64,000 nt of DNA from positions 124,001 through 188,000 of the IMG/VR virus record IMGVR_UViG_3300033997_000136, one strand, 5' to 3'. The position numbers and the translations under genes were made by a program. A model generated the notes under the pieces. The model saw only the letters and a list, made by a program, of their open reading frames with translations. It had not been told where the DNA came from and did not search any database. The first letter of the stretch is position 1. Every line of letters begins with the position of its first letter. Below, piece by piece: positions 1 through 9,264 of the stretch. Origin of the DNA: a virus.

Positions 1-254
1 TCTAAATGTAACCAAAATAAACCAGTGTGGTGGATAGGTCTTACTCGTTCCTGTATTAAGAACCATCCACCTGGACACATCCAATACACTTTGGCCAATT
101 CTGGAAAACCACAGCGACCAAAGGTGTGTTCTTGTATGTTGCAAAGTAATCCTGTTAGGAATAATTTCCATGAACAGAACGAAGGGAATTTAATCGCATA
201 GTTAGAAACTAATAACACATAGCGCGTGGTTCCCTTGTGAAACTGAATAGACAT
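1..254 (-). CDS. Unknown phage protein, C-terminus cut by window edge
   Basis: An open frame runs from an ATG at 254 through the window edge, giving 84 or more residues. It is preceded by AGGTGG four bases before the start and begins 21 bases after the endolysin stop, as expected for the next gene of the same minus-strand unit. The visible protein is rich in aromatic residues and cysteine (Phe-Cys-Ser-Trp near residue 28, Cys-Pro-Gly-Gly-Trp near residue 62). I do not recognise the family. Coding status rests on the open frame, ribosome site and position. Confidence 0.6.
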   Translation of the reverse strand, partial: MSIQFHKGTTRYVLLVSNYAIKFPSFCSWKLFLTGLLCNIQEHTFGRCGFPELAKVYWMCPGGWFLIQERVRPIHHTGLFWLHL

Positions 255-275
255 GTCACCACCTATTTATTCTAC

Positions 276-899
276 TTACGGATAACGAGCAGAGATGTAA
301 TGTGCAAAACGTTTTAACGCTTCCCATGTACGGTTTTTCCAACCGTTCATAAAATCTTCATTGGCTTCACGCTTCAATGAGATTTCAACGTAATGTACGT
401 TTTGGAATCCATCTAACAACATGTACAGTTGGTCTACTGCTTCAGAACTACCTTTGTTGCGTTTGAAATACGCATTTAAAGAACTGATGGTTTGACCGCC
501 AATTGAACCATCAATGGTAATATCAGGATAATCCACACTACGGCGGTTTAACACATTCAGTATTTTTTGGATAGATGTACCGACGTTACCACGACCAGCG
601 TTTACACCAAAATCCAATACCTTCTCAGCCAACATAGGACTTAATGCGTATATTTCGTGACAACGCATTTTCTCCCACCATGAGGTACGATATATCTCTT
701 GTGCCAATGCGATTGGAAGGGTTTTCATATCTCCATCCCAATTGTATTTTGGCCACAGGTGTTTGTGTTCTAATGCAGTAGCCACTGTGATACCATGATT
801 AGTGGCTTTCCCTGTATCGCTAGGATGGTCGACATATCCTGATTCAACACCACATAAGTGGTCGATAATTTCTTGTTCAGTCATTGCTTTAACTGGCAT
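276..899 (-). CDS. Endolysin, GH108 family N-acetylmuramidase
   Basis: This predicted peptidoglycan hydrolase of 207 residues would cleave the glycan backbone at lysis. The N-terminus has the GH108 signature: Glu19 in VESGYV (the expected catalytic acid), then a DHPSDTGKATNHGIT stretch. Residues about 87-115 (VLDFGVNAGRGNVG) resemble the PG_binding_3 domain that usually follows GH108. No signal peptide is visible, so export would need a holin or another route. The ATG at 899 is chosen over the upstream ATG at 911 because GGAG lies six bases before it. A hairpin with a T-rich tail separates it from the fibre genes upstream. It could instead be a virion-associated lysin. Confidence 0.85.
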   Translation of the reverse strand: MPVKAMTEQEIIDHLCGVESGYVDHPSDTGKATNHGITVATALEHKHLWPKYNWDGDMKTLPIALAQEIYRTSWWEKMRCHEIYALSPMLAEKVLDFGVNAGRGNVGTSIQKILNVLNRRSVDYPDITIDGSIGGQTISSLNAYFKRNKGSSEAVDQLYMLLDGFQNVHYVEISLKREANEDFMNGWKNRTWEALKRFAHYISARYP

Positions 900-929
900 A
901 ATAAACTCCATAACAAAAAAATAAAAGAA

Positions 930-949
930 GAGGGAGTTTTCACTCCCTC
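930..949 (-). terminator. Rho-independent terminator
   Basis: Perfect 8-bp stem (GAGGGAGT) with a 4-base loop. On the minus strand it is followed by a T-rich tail (TTCTTTTATTTTTTT). It lies between the fibre-accessory genes and the endolysin start. Confidence 0.8.
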
Positions 950-961
950 ACTTTTAAACTA

Positions 962-1216
962 TTATTGATTAAACAAAATACCAGAACGACTTTGCTCTAA
1001 TAAAGTGTTTAACTCATCTGTAGATTTCCCATCGCAAACCTTTGTTACATCTCTTAAAAATTCACGACGATTAAGTGCTGATATTTTTAATTCATCATCA
1101 CCTAATGCTACAGCTAACGTAATCTGACGATCATTTTCTTCAAACTGCCTTACTCGACGAAGACGAATGTCATCTTTGACCAATTGAGTAGCGGCGTCTA
1201 AGTTTACTTTAAACAT
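962..1216 (-). CDS. Small tail-fibre accessory protein (XkdW/DUF4376-like)
   Basis: An 84-residue protein starting MFKVNLDAATQLVKDDIR. This resembles the short helical proteins next to fibre genes in many myophages, with an N-terminal helix, an Arg-rich segment and a C-terminal DELNTLL helix. The likely role is fibre assembly or trimer folding, by analogy only. The ATG at 1216 has GGAG nine bases upstream and overlaps the previous gene's end by eight bases, so translation is probably coupled. It could be the second half of a two-gene chaperone with the 90-residue upstream protein. Confidence 0.65.
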   Translation of the reverse strand: MFKVNLDAATQLVKDDIRLRRVRQFEENDRQITLAVALGDDELKISALNRREFLRDVTKVCDGKSTDELNTLLEQSRSGILFNQ

Positions 1217-1481
1217 CAGAAGCAACTCCTTCAAATGTATCATGTATTGAACCTACACCACTTGGTGGTCCAGCTTCTTTTTCATCGATAACCATGGCAT
1301 CTAACAAAAATTCATCATTAGGTAGCTGTGATTCATCAATAATCCAGAATGGAACTTTAGGTGGAACATCTTTTTTACCGATAACTTCCAGCGAAAAATG
1401 TTGCAACGCTTCAAGTGTTGGAATGAGTAAAATAACCCCAGCGGCAGCGTCAGGATTGTTGTAAACTATGACTTTTGACAT
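1209..1481 (-). CDS. Small tail-fibre-linked protein
   Basis: A 90-residue protein beginning MSKVIVYNNPDAAAGVILLIPT, with KKDVPP and IIDESQLPNDEFLLDAM further on. This layout (beta-strand start, a DVPP turn, D-LP-DE-FLDA) is common in small proteins encoded after fibre genes and often occurs with the following DUF4376-like partner. The start is the ATG at 1481, with GGGAG upstream. It lies 17 bases from the 847-residue fibre gene's stop. A fibre assembly factor is the best inference, with no direct evidence of mechanism. Confidence 0.65.
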   Translation of the reverse strand: MSKVIVYNNPDAAAGVILLIPTLEALQHFSLEVIGKKDVPPKVPFWIIDESQLPNDEFLLDAMVIDEKEAGPPSGVGSIHDTFEGVASDV

Positions 1482-1497
1482 CAATAAGCTCCCTAAA

Positions 1498-4041
1498 TTA
1501 ATTAACGGCCATCACAGACACGTATGGTAAATCGCGCGCATCAAAACCGTTAACGTTCGTACTTACGTTCAACGAGTTAACAGGTCTTGTATCACTAGAT
1601 TGTTGACTCACCGTACCGTCACCAGACGCATCATTATCACTAGCAAAACCAAATACAGCATAGTTAGTATTCGCTATAGAGTTCAGATAATTTATGCGAT
1701 AACGACCTTGTGAGATTCGAGTAATTGATGACACATTGCTTGAACGCTGGATAGAAGGGGTTGAGTTACCAGAACCCGTACCTAGCCATGCGACAAACAT
1801 AACGATGTTACCACCACCAGTTAACAGTGAATTTAACTGTTGCACTTGTGTAGCAGTCATCACACCCGCATTACCAGTGGTTGCAGCAGCGATAGCTACA
1901 GCACCGCCTGTGGACGAATACAGAGTGACATTACTACCGCCATATGCAGCACTTAGGTTAGTGCCCACATTGACCTGTGCACCGGCTTGGATGCCGTTTA
2001 GTTTAGCCTTATCAGAAGCACTTAACAAACCAGCGTAGCTAGTTGTTGCACCCAAAACAGTACCAGTAGCACCCGTTGATGAGTACATATAACCGTTAGT
2101 AGGGTCAGCACCATAACTAAGGTTAGTAGGAACGTTGACTTGAGCACCAGCTTGGATGCTGTCAATTTTCTGAATATAAGCAGCAGTAACAATACCTGCA
2201 CCTGATGCACTTGCTCGCGGTAAGTTAACACCACTACCTGTTGATGAATATACCGCCGCGTCAACTGTCGATTGTCCAACTGACAGATTAGTACCTACGT
2301 TCACTTGGGCACCAGCTTGGATACCATCTAACTTCGCTTTATCTGCTGCAGATAATGTACCAGCATTAGATTGCGTAGCAGCAGGAAATACTGTGCCGGA
2401 ACCCGTTGATGAACTTACTGTCACATTCGATGCGTTTGCCGTACTGCCTAAATTGGTTGGTACGTTGACTTGAGCACCTGCGGCGATACCATTCAACTTA
2501 GACAACAATGCGTCAGTAAAGTCGTTCTTACTTAATGCATAACCCGTCACTTTATCCACTTTCAAGTTAAGGGCGTTTTGTTGTGCAGTTGAAACAGGTT
2601 TATTTACATCACTGGTGTTATCTGCATTTCCCAAACCTACTTGTGCTTTGGTCACACTGTGTGGGTTATCCGTACGTGCGATGTGTGCGTTAAGTGGTGT
2701 AACCGCTTGTGATGTAATTGCTTCTTTGACACGCAGTGGTGTCATGTACTCAGTATTCACTGTACCAGCAACTGCTTCCGCAGTGGTAGCAATACCGTAG
2801 TTCTCCACGCTACCTAACCCCACTTGCGCTTTAGTGGTTGCATGTGGGTTATCAGTTCTGGCGATGTGTGCGTTTAACGGTGTTACAGCTTGAGCCGTAA
2901 TAGCCTCTTTGACGCGCAGTGGTGTCATATACCGATTAGATACAGTACCCGCAGTCGCTTCAGCAGTTGATGAGATTGGATAATCTTCGACACTACCTAA
3001 TCCCACTTGCGCCTTAGTCGTCGCATGTGGATTGTCAGTACGCGCGATGTGCGCGTTCAGAGGAGTCACTGCCTGCAATGTGATTGCCTGCTTTACTCTC
3101 AGGGGTGTCATGTAAAGAATGTTTGATGTACCTGTTTCAGCAGATGCTTGGTCAGATATTCCATAATTCTCTACACTTCCAAGTCCAACCTGTGCTTTAG
3201 TCGTTGAATGTGGGTTGTTGGTATTCACCAAGTGGTCAGTAATAGGTTTACCATTTCCTGTTTGGAAATAATACGTCATCGCTAACGGAGTCACATAACT
3301 CGTTGCTTGCAACGTTCCTAACATCTGAGCTTGAGTCGATAAACCGTAGTTCTGCACTAACCCTAATCCCACTTGCGCCTTAGTCGTCGCATGTGGGTTA
3401 CTGGTATTGTTGACGTGGCTGTTTAAATTAGCGTTAGTGGTATCGATGCGAGCATGAAGCTCAGCGTCTTTTAAATTTACCCACTGACGCATTTCATCAA
3501 ATGCAGCTTGGTCACCATAAAGAACAGCACGTGTACATCTGTCAACCGCTTCAACCACGTATTCAAAACCGTAGATGTCACCGATGTCATGTAAGTGATG
3601 TACTGGTGTAAATGCGTGAGGTTTGCCTAATAAGTCACCCCAGCGGACGCTGCGATTATCTAAGTTTAAGTTAGCAATTAACTCAAACAGAATATCAACA
3701 ACGCTTGTGTAACGACCACCCACATACCGCAAATCAACTGTAACAGCACTATCCACTTGCGGATTAGTGACTATGATAGCTGCCATGGTTTCTAAACCAC
3801 TGCGTTCACTTGCTTCTTTGTGATACATGACTGGTACGTAATCAACGACAGGAATCAACACACGACCTGTGATAGATTCACGAACCACTAAATCTTTCGT
3901 AGAATAGAAGCAACCCAAACGAGGGATGATAAGACGATTAACACCAGCAGCTAATGTGTGTTGTTCACCGCGTATGTAGTTTGAACTGAGTACACCTTCC
4001 AAATCTAGCGGAAGTGGGGTGGTGATAATAGTATCCGTCAT
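1498..4041 (-). CDS. Long tail fibre protein with two repeat types
   Basis: An 847-residue fibre. Residues about 1-190 form a module resembling the N-terminus of the 682-residue fibre at 11511-13559 (EQH start, LRYVGG, HDIGDIYG), probably the virion-anchoring part. Five repeats of NPH-TTKAQVGLG-VENYGI with YMTPLRVKEAI spacers follow, then about four repeats of GIQAGAQVNV-TNLS with YSSTGS. The last 100 residues lack repeats and resemble receptor-binding tips of other phage fibres (GRYRINYLNSIANTNYAV). A CGGAG site precedes the ATG. It probably recognises the host surface. Confidence 0.85.
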   Translation of the reverse strand: MTDTIITTPLPLDLEGVLSSNYIRGEQHTLAAGVNRLIIPRLGCFYSTKDLVVRESITGRVLIPVVDYVPVMYHKEASERSGLETMAAIIVTNPQVDSAVTVDLRYVGGRYTSVVDILFELIANLNLDNRSVRWGDLLGKPHAFTPVHHLHDIGDIYGFEYVVEAVDRCTRAVLYGDQAAFDEMRQWVNLKDAELHARIDTTNANLNSHVNNTSNPHATTKAQVGLGLVQNYGLSTQAQMLGTLQATSYVTPLAMTYYFQTGNGKPITDHLVNTNNPHSTTKAQVGLGSVENYGISDQASAETGTSNILYMTPLRVKQAITLQAVTPLNAHIARTDNPHATTKAQVGLGSVEDYPISSTAEATAGTVSNRYMTPLRVKEAITAQAVTPLNAHIARTDNPHATTKAQVGLGSVENYGIATTAEAVAGTVNTEYMTPLRVKEAITSQAVTPLNAHIARTDNPHSVTKAQVGLGNADNTSDVNKPVSTAQQNALNLKVDKVTGYALSKNDFTDALLSKLNGIAAGAQVNVPTNLGSTANASNVTVSSSTGSGTVFPAATQSNAGTLSAADKAKLDGIQAGAQVNVGTNLSVGQSTVDAAVYSSTGSGVNLPRASASGAGIVTAAYIQKIDSIQAGAQVNVPTNLSYGADPTNGYMYSSTGATGTVLGATTSYAGLLSASDKAKLNGIQAGAQVNVGTNLSAAYGGSNVTLYSSTGGAVAIAAATTGNAGVMTATQVQQLNSLLTGGGNIVMFVAWLGTGSGNSTPSIQRSSNVSSITRISQGRYRINYLNSIANTNYAVFGFASDNDASGDGTVSQQSSDTRPVNSLNVSTNVNGFDARDLPYVSVMAVN
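2640..3420 (-). repeat. Tandem coding repeats in tail fibre
   Basis: Repeat units of about 180-200 bp encode NPHATTKAQVGLG motifs. Blocks reading close to CCCACTTGCGCCTTAGTCG recur near 2820, 3000 and 3365, and a related copy occurs in the second fibre gene near 12215. Confidence 0.8.
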
Positions 4042-4064
4042 TTGGATTCTCCGTCAATCCACTT

Positions 4065-4487
4065 TTATTGAAGTGGTAAATTCAAATAAAACTCTTGCTT
4101 AAGTACAACCAGTTTTCGTGGTTCTTTTTCGGTTGCAGGAGCAAGAACACCGTACCGGTCCTCACCCATTAAACGCACTGCAAGATACATTCCTTTTGCA
4201 CGCCACTTAGCGACACCTTCACGAAGTAATAATTCGTAAAATTTCTTATCCGCGTCTTTACGGGATAACTCCGCTGTCGTGTACAACCAATCGTGTACTA
4301 ACGCTGCAACGCGAGTGTGACCTTTAAATAAAACATAAATAAAGGGTAAGCGATAAACAGAATCGAGGTCTGTGTAAAAGCCAGCAGGGACAGTGATACC
4401 ATCCACTTCATACGCTTCTTCCAGTATCCACCATTCGGGTTTGTTAAGCGGGCGCAATAAAGGTTGTTTGTCAATCGGTTTAAACAT
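4065..4487 (-). CDS. DUF1353 family protein
   Basis: A 140-residue protein matching the DUF1353 pattern. It has VPAGFYTDLDSVYRLPF near residues 33-49, ALVHDWLYTT near 62-71 with conserved His-Asp, SRKDADKKFYELLLREGV near 75-92, then a WRAKGMYLAVRLMG helix. DUF1353 proteins are frequent in tailed phages, often near fibre or lysis genes. The HD pair suggests a metal site, but no activity is established as far as I know. Its start (ATG at 4487) follows AAAGGA, and it lies between two fibre genes of the same unit. Confidence 0.8.
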   Translation of the reverse strand: MFKPIDKQPLLRPLNKPEWWILEEAYEVDGITVPAGFYTDLDSVYRLPFIYVLFKGHTRVAALVHDWLYTTAELSRKDADKKFYELLLREGVAKWRAKGMYLAVRLMGEDRYGVLAPATEKEPRKLVVLKQEFYLNLPLQ

Positions 4488-4543
4488 GATACATTTCCTT
4501 TATAGTGTCCATCATAAGAATAAGCAAAACGACTTTGACCACA

Positions 4544-5833
4544 TTACCACTGATGGTAACACCATTTCCACTGTGAAACACTAGCATTATCTGTGCCTAG
4601 AATAAGTGCTTGAGTTGCTTTGTTCTTAATAGTGCACGCGAATAGATGTTTTTCATTATACGCAGTACAACACAGAAGAACCAATCGATACGTTCCGGGT
4701 TGAAGTGTTATTTCAAACACACTTGATTTAATGTTAAAATGAAGTCCGTCTGAATGGACAGTTCGTGTCATAACACGATCATCTATATACGCTGCAATCA
4801 CTCCATCTCTTGCTTTTGCAAGCACTTGAATTGTTGTCGTCTGAGATATCGTTAACGTAACATACGGGGTGTAATACGCAGTTTCAGGACCTGACGACTC
4901 ATAATAACCCACACCAAATGGATGGTCTGACGAGATAATGGATTGTGATGACACTGTAAAAGGAAAACTAATTGTGTTGAAATTAGCTAATCCTTCTTTG
5001 ATTTTAAATTTAGTGTATGGTGTTACAACAGATTGATAAAATGTTTCCCTACGTTTTACTGATTGGCGAGCAGTAAAGTCGTTAATAAGAGAAGCAATCG
5101 TAGGTTGTCTACCGTTTACTAAATCAATTCGAGGCATTGTGAAATCTGTAAACTCATCTGGGCTTTCTGCGTAATACATAAACGCTCGAATACCCAAACG
5201 AATAGTGTCTGAACGCATCCGAAATTCGTTGTATGCATTGTTTGGATTCACCATCAGTCCATGGTCAGTTATTTTTTCACCTGTCATCCGATACACACCC
5301 GTATCGTCAAACTGTATTTGTGATGTATTACTGTAAGGGCGCATGTGTGAAACAACTAATAACCATTCATCGCAATAAGCTTCATTTAAAAACCCATAGA
5401 AGAAATAAGGATTTGAGTACGTTGTTGTAGAACTACCTAATAAATGAACGTTCAATCCTGTAAAATCAATTGGGTCTTCAGTAGAAGTGTTTGTTGCGTA
5501 CACACCAAAATAAATCCGACCTATTAATGTATTTTGAGTTTTATGTCTTTTTACAAACATACATAACCGGTACACTTGGTTAGGGTCTACTGGTTTTAAT
5601 TTAGTAATAAAACCACCATCGGGACCTGGTGGCGATACATTGCGACTACGTGCCTGTTGAGACACAATAATACACGACCCTGCGGGCGATAATCGCGCTA
5701 TCTTTGTATTTTCTGGAGGAAATGTTTCATCTCCATTTAAACTACCTAAATCAGTAAACGCAGAACCTGCTAGTGGTGACAATAGATTATTATCTACCAT
5801 CGCTTCATTAAAGCCTTGCAATGATTCTAACAT
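4544..5833 (-). CDS. Tail fibre/receptor-binding protein with lectin-like domain
   Basis: A 429-residue protein in the fibre cassette. Residues about 30-200 look like a beta-sandwich seen in other phage fibres (VYRLCMFVKRH near 85, FFYGFLNEAYCDEWLLVVSH near 147, TGVYRMTGEKI near 180), possibly carbohydrate binding. The C-terminal half is a second beta-rich domain (YTPYVTLTISQTTTIQVLAKA). It has none of the NPH repeats of its neighbours, so it is more likely a tip or side-fibre protein. The ATG at 5833 has AAAGGTG upstream. Assignment rests mainly on context and fold appearance. Confidence 0.6.
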   Translation of the reverse strand: MLESLQGFNEAMVDNNLLSPLAGSAFTDLGSLNGDETFPPENTKIARLSPAGSCIIVSQQARSRNVSPPGPDGGFITKLKPVDPNQVYRLCMFVKRHKTQNTLIGRIYFGVYATNTSTEDPIDFTGLNVHLLGSSTTTYSNPYFFYGFLNEAYCDEWLLVVSHMRPYSNTSQIQFDDTGVYRMTGEKITDHGLMVNPNNAYNEFRMRSDTIRLGIRAFMYYAESPDEFTDFTMPRIDLVNGRQPTIASLINDFTARQSVKRRETFYQSVVTPYTKFKIKEGLANFNTISFPFTVSSQSIISSDHPFGVGYYESSGPETAYYTPYVTLTISQTTTIQVLAKARDGVIAAYIDDRVMTRTVHSDGLHFNIKSSVFEITLQPGTYRLVLLCCTAYNEKHLFACTIKNKATQALILGTDNASVSQWKWCYHQW

Positions 5834-5862
5834 GATACACCTTTTTATAAAAATGAAATAAG

Positions 5863-5884
5863 AAGGAGGGCAAATGCCCTCCTT
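5863..5884 (-). terminator. Terminator hairpin
   Basis: 9-bp perfect stem (AAGGAGGGC) with loop AAAT, just after the stop of the DUF4376-like gene on the minus strand. The tail beyond it is AT-rich. Confidence 0.75.
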
Positions 5885-5897
5885 TCTTTTTCGACGA

Positions 5898-6449
5898 TTA
5901 AACTCCAGCAGCGTCTTTTACGTTCCAGCTTTCAACCATGATAGCTTCACAGTGGTCAAACACAGCATTACACATCTCAACTGCTTCTTGTGGAGTCAAT
6001 ACGTGTGTGTTGTTATTTTGACTTCTGAAATGAAACACCGTGGTATCGTTTGCAGATATACGGTCTTGTGCGCGAGACTTTAACGCAATCAAGTTAATCA
6101 TGTCTTGTGGTCTGGTTTGAACGTAGTCTTCACCATCGTTGAATATCCAGAGCATCCCTTCAAAGAATTTCTGTTCACGTACAGTGTTTGCGCGGTCAGC
6201 TAATTCCTGAACAGTGAATGGACGTGAAGTAAACGCTTGAACATAAACGTTCTCTTCCACTTGATGGATGGGAGCGATTTCTTCAACCACATCACCTTCG
6301 GGGCGAATAGATGGTAACACTTTCGCATAACCCAGCTCCGCTAACAAATCGTCATCTGGGTCCGTTGGAATACTCATGTCTGGGTGTTCCATACGGATGC
6401 TGTGAAGCGTTGCTGGATAAAAACCAGTCGCTAATTTAATGTAATTCAT
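5898..6449 (-). CDS. DUF4376-like tail fibre assembly protein
   Basis: A 183-residue protein. The N-terminus (GFYPATLHSIRMEHPDM) and mid region (VQAFTSRPFTVQEL) are followed by a C-terminal helical domain resembling DUF4376: DMINLIALKSRAQDR near residue 118, FHFRSQNNNTHVLTPQEAVEM near 142. This domain is typical of tail-fibre assembly proteins and of fibre ends. It starts 11 bases after the 915-residue fibre gene with a strong AAGGAG site. Probably a chaperone or capping subunit for that fibre. Confidence 0.7.
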   Translation of the reverse strand: MNYIKLATGFYPATLHSIRMEHPDMSIPTDPDDDLLAELGYAKVLPSIRPEGDVVEEIAPIHQVEENVYVQAFTSRPFTVQELADRANTVREQKFFEGMLWIFNDGEDYVQTRPQDMINLIALKSRAQDRISANDTTVFHFRSQNNNTHVLTPQEAVEMCNAVFDHCEAIMVESWNVKDAAGV

Positions 6450-6460
6450 CTACGCACTCC

Positions 6461-9208
6461 TTAAGCGCTTGGACCAACAGAGCCGTAAACAACTCCATCG
6501 ATATACGTTAAAATAATCATCGTCCAGTTAGCAGCTAACACTGGGGCTAAGCCATCTGCCCATTGAACACCGGCTGGCCAGTTTGTCGCTCTGTTACCGA
6601 TCACTTGCAATACAACACTCATAGAGCGTGTAGCCGCTGGTGGGTTAGTAATAGAGATAGTTCTGGTTGAACCTGGGTCGGTAATTTTCCACACTTGTGA
6701 TGTAGCTAAGTTTACAGCGCCAGTAGATGTTCCTAACAATAATGAATACTTGTTAAGTAACGTACCATCGCCTGATTTTGTAAACAGATCATCCAAACGA
6801 CTACGATCCACAGCACGCATCAAACCAGCATCAGTTGCGCTCGCATTTAACAGAGTTATCGTGTTACCAGTCGATGAACTGATGTCTATATCGAACAAAC
6901 CTACTCTGGTGATACTTAAGTTTGTGGCCACATTCACTTGAGCGCCTGCGGCGATGCCGTCTAACTTAGTTTTATCAGCAGAAGACATTACACCAGCTAA
7001 AGATGTAGTTGCAACAGGGAGTGAAGCGCTAGAACCCGTAGAAGATGTCACAGGAACCGTAGTGGTTGTGCGAGTACCTACACCTAAGTTCGTCGCAACG
7101 TTCACTTGGGCACCAGCTTGGATACCATCTAACTTTGTCTTCATGGCTGATGCGTTCCACCACGCGTTAATCGCTTGGAACACGCGCTGTGCAGTCCAAG
7201 CACGGCGAGTAGTCGCTGTACCAGCTTCAGCTTCTGCTTGTGTGATAGTAGCGGCAGTCCACTCACGAGCGTCTGTGAGACGCGCATCAGATGTATCTAC
7301 TTTTAAATCCAAAGCAGCTTGTAAACCAGCAATAGACGCAATGCTTAACGAATCTAACTCAGCGCGGTTTAACTTGATATAATCCACAATTTCTTGCAAC
7401 TCATCAAGTGTAGTGTCATCAGACGTTAACAGTGTGTTAATACTGTCAATCAACCCTTTTAACACTTTACCTTGTTCAGCAGATAACGGAACTGTTGTTC
7501 CACCAGCAGTCAAGTTATTGACAACCGATGCGATGTTTAACTTTAAGTTCAGTGCAGTTTGCTGCGCTGTACTGACTGGTTTGTTAGCATCAGATGTGTT
7601 ATCGACGTTAGCTAAACCTACATCAGCTTTCACTAATGTCACAGCACCGGTTTTACTGGCTACTGAGGTTACGGTGTTAACCTGTGCTCCAGTTTCAATA
7701 CCGTCTAATTTGGTTTTGAATGTCGAAGACGCCCACCATGCAGCGATTGCTTGAAATACGCGTAATGGTGTAAATGCAAAGCGAGAGGTAGAGATACCAG
7801 CTTCTGCGTCCGCTTGGCTTACTGTAGATGCAGTCCACTCACGAGCATTTGTTAAGCGAGTATCGTTGATACCTACTTTGTTAGCTTCCAACCCATCTGT
7901 TAGTTGTTTTAAGACGTAACCTTGGTTAGCTGTTAATGGTTCTATGCTACCCGGACTGGTTAAGTTATCGACCGTTGCTGGAATAGATAAATTCCAATCA
8001 GAAGACCACACTACATTGTTATCAACACCATTACTGAGTGCTGTATTACAGTGACGAGTGAAACGTTTATTAGTTGCGTTTTCTTGCGCTACAAAACTAA
8101 TCCGTTTAGACGTTGTACCAAACACGACTACGGAGAACTCCATCGCTACTGAAGAATTCAAACCAGGGAACGCACTTGGTAGTGCTGTAAACTGGTAAAT
8201 ACCTTGTGGAATAGCACCCAATACAGTTTTGTCCTGACTGTAGAACGGGTCTCTGGATGTTCCTGTTAAGAAGTTAACATACTGCACAGGAATCGCAGTG
8301 ATATCAGCTTTTAAATCTAGCGCAGCCTGCAATCCAGCGATTGATGCGATGTTCAGTGATTCCAAATCTGCGCGGTTTAACTTGATGTAATCCACAATTT
8401 CTTGTAGTTCATCTAACGTACCGTCGTCAGTTTGTAACACAGAGTTAATCGTATCGATTAAACCCTTTAACACACGACCTTGATTTGCTGATAAAGCTGC
8501 AGCACCATCTGTCGATGTCAAGTTATCAATCACGTCACTTGCATCTAACTTGGTTTCGTTTAATGCATCAGTTAATGCTTTTAACGCAACACCTTGTGCT
8601 GCGGACAACGCTTTAGCTGGGTCATTCGTGATTAAGTTATTCACAACTTCCACAGTTGTACCAAATGAGTGGTATGCACCTGTGTCGTAGTAATACGCGA
8701 CACTAGTGTCGCGAGCTACGTAGATAACTTTCTCTTGACCTATTTGTGGGAAACCTGCAAACGTCGTGAAGAACTCGTAAGCAATACCAGTATCTGGTGC
8801 ACCGCTAAATAAGTTATCTGTAGAGATAACCACCAGGCGACCCGCTGTCTCTGCAGTATGTGTTACTGTGATAGTTTCTTCTGTCACTTGAATTGACGGA
8901 AAATACGCGTAACCATTTGTGTCATACGCTTGAACAGTGACGTCTGTTGAGCCAAAAACGTTATCCACGTTCCATGTAAAGACTGGAATCGTTTGGATAT
9001 GAGTTTTCACCATACCAGCACGACCTAATGGAACCCACACAGTCGTTGCATTTTCACCAGAACCTAAAATTGCGCTTAACCACAATTGATTCTGATAAAT
9101 AGCAAGAATGTGTGCTTCTGCGGTAGGCGACAATTCAGACACCGTACCTGTAAACCGGGTTTGACCTTGGTTCACTGTATTTTGTAACACTCGTACTGAC
9201 CGAGTCAT
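6461..9208 (-). CDS. Large tail fibre protein with duplicated helical segment
   Basis: A 915-residue fibre. The N-terminal ~180 residues are beta-rich (VLQNTVNQGQTRFTGTV start), plausibly a virion-attachment module. A segment with NLTS-DGA-LSANQGRVLKGLID and LDELQEIVDYIKLNRADLESL occurs at about residues 228-300 and again near 566-640. NLTSPGSIEPLTANQGYVLK is a shorter related copy. GIQAGAQVNV-TNLG units, shared with the 847-residue fibre, follow. The C-terminus (WPAGVQWADGLAPVL) resembles ends of other phage fibres. AGGAG precedes the ATG. Its assembly partner is probably the next gene. Confidence 0.85.
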   Translation of the reverse strand: MTRSVRVLQNTVNQGQTRFTGTVSELSPTAEAHILAIYQNQLWLSAILGSGENATTVWVPLGRAGMVKTHIQTIPVFTWNVDNVFGSTDVTVQAYDTNGYAYFPSIQVTEETITVTHTAETAGRLVVISTDNLFSGAPDTGIAYEFFTTFAGFPQIGQEKVIYVARDTSVAYYYDTGAYHSFGTTVEVVNNLITNDPAKALSAAQGVALKALTDALNETKLDASDVIDNLTSTDGAAALSANQGRVLKGLIDTINSVLQTDDGTLDELQEIVDYIKLNRADLESLNIASIAGLQAALDLKADITAIPVQYVNFLTGTSRDPFYSQDKTVLGAIPQGIYQFTALPSAFPGLNSSVAMEFSVVVFGTTSKRISFVAQENATNKRFTRHCNTALSNGVDNNVVWSSDWNLSIPATVDNLTSPGSIEPLTANQGYVLKQLTDGLEANKVGINDTRLTNAREWTASTVSQADAEAGISTSRFAFTPLRVFQAIAAWWASSTFKTKLDGIETGAQVNTVTSVASKTGAVTLVKADVGLANVDNTSDANKPVSTAQQTALNLKLNIASVVNNLTAGGTTVPLSAEQGKVLKGLIDSINTLLTSDDTTLDELQEIVDYIKLNRAELDSLSIASIAGLQAALDLKVDTSDARLTDAREWTAATITQAEAEAGTATTRRAWTAQRVFQAINAWWNASAMKTKLDGIQAGAQVNVATNLGVGTRTTTTVPVTSSTGSSASLPVATTSLAGVMSSADKTKLDGIAAGAQVNVATNLSITRVGLFDIDISSSTGNTITLLNASATDAGLMRAVDRSRLDDLFTKSGDGTLLNKYSLLLGTSTGAVNLATSQVWKITDPGSTRTISITNPPAATRSMSVVLQVIGNRATNWPAGVQWADGLAPVLAANWTMIILTYIDGVVYGSVGPSA
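7300..7500 (-). repeat. Intragenic duplication, copy 1
   Basis: Pairs with the segment near 8305-8510, about 1 kb away in the same fibre gene. Both encode LDELQEIVDYIKLNRA and SIASIAGLQAALDLK, with clear but imperfect nucleotide identity. Confidence 0.75.
8305..8510 (-). repeat. Intragenic duplication, copy 2
   Basis: Second copy of the duplicated fibre segment described for 7300-7500. Confidence 0.75.
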
Positions 9209-9240
9209 ACGTGATACTCCTTCGAATAAACAATAAAAAA

Positions 9241-9264
9241 GATGGACTTCAGTTCGAAGTCATC
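9241..9264 (-). terminator. Terminator hairpin (bulged)
   Basis: Stem GACTTC/GAAGTC extended by GAT/ATC around one bulged base. On the minus strand it is followed by a T-rich run (TTTTTTATTGTTT). It overlaps the end of the 68-residue gene. Confidence 0.6.

Noticed and set aside
2022-2279. 85-codon minus-strand ORF inside the fibre gene
   Set aside because: Out-of-frame reading of the fibre repeats with Leu/Val/Gln-rich low-complexity product.
1800-3420. Regularly spaced repeats resembling a CRISPR array
   Set aside because: Repeats are long, degenerate, in frame and encode NPH and AGAQVN fibre motifs; no constant repeat with variable spacers.
6954-7754. Plus-strand ORFs antisense to the 915-aa fibre
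   Set aside because: Arise from repeat-rich coding sequence on the other strand; repeated Ala/Val composition mirrors the fibre repeats.
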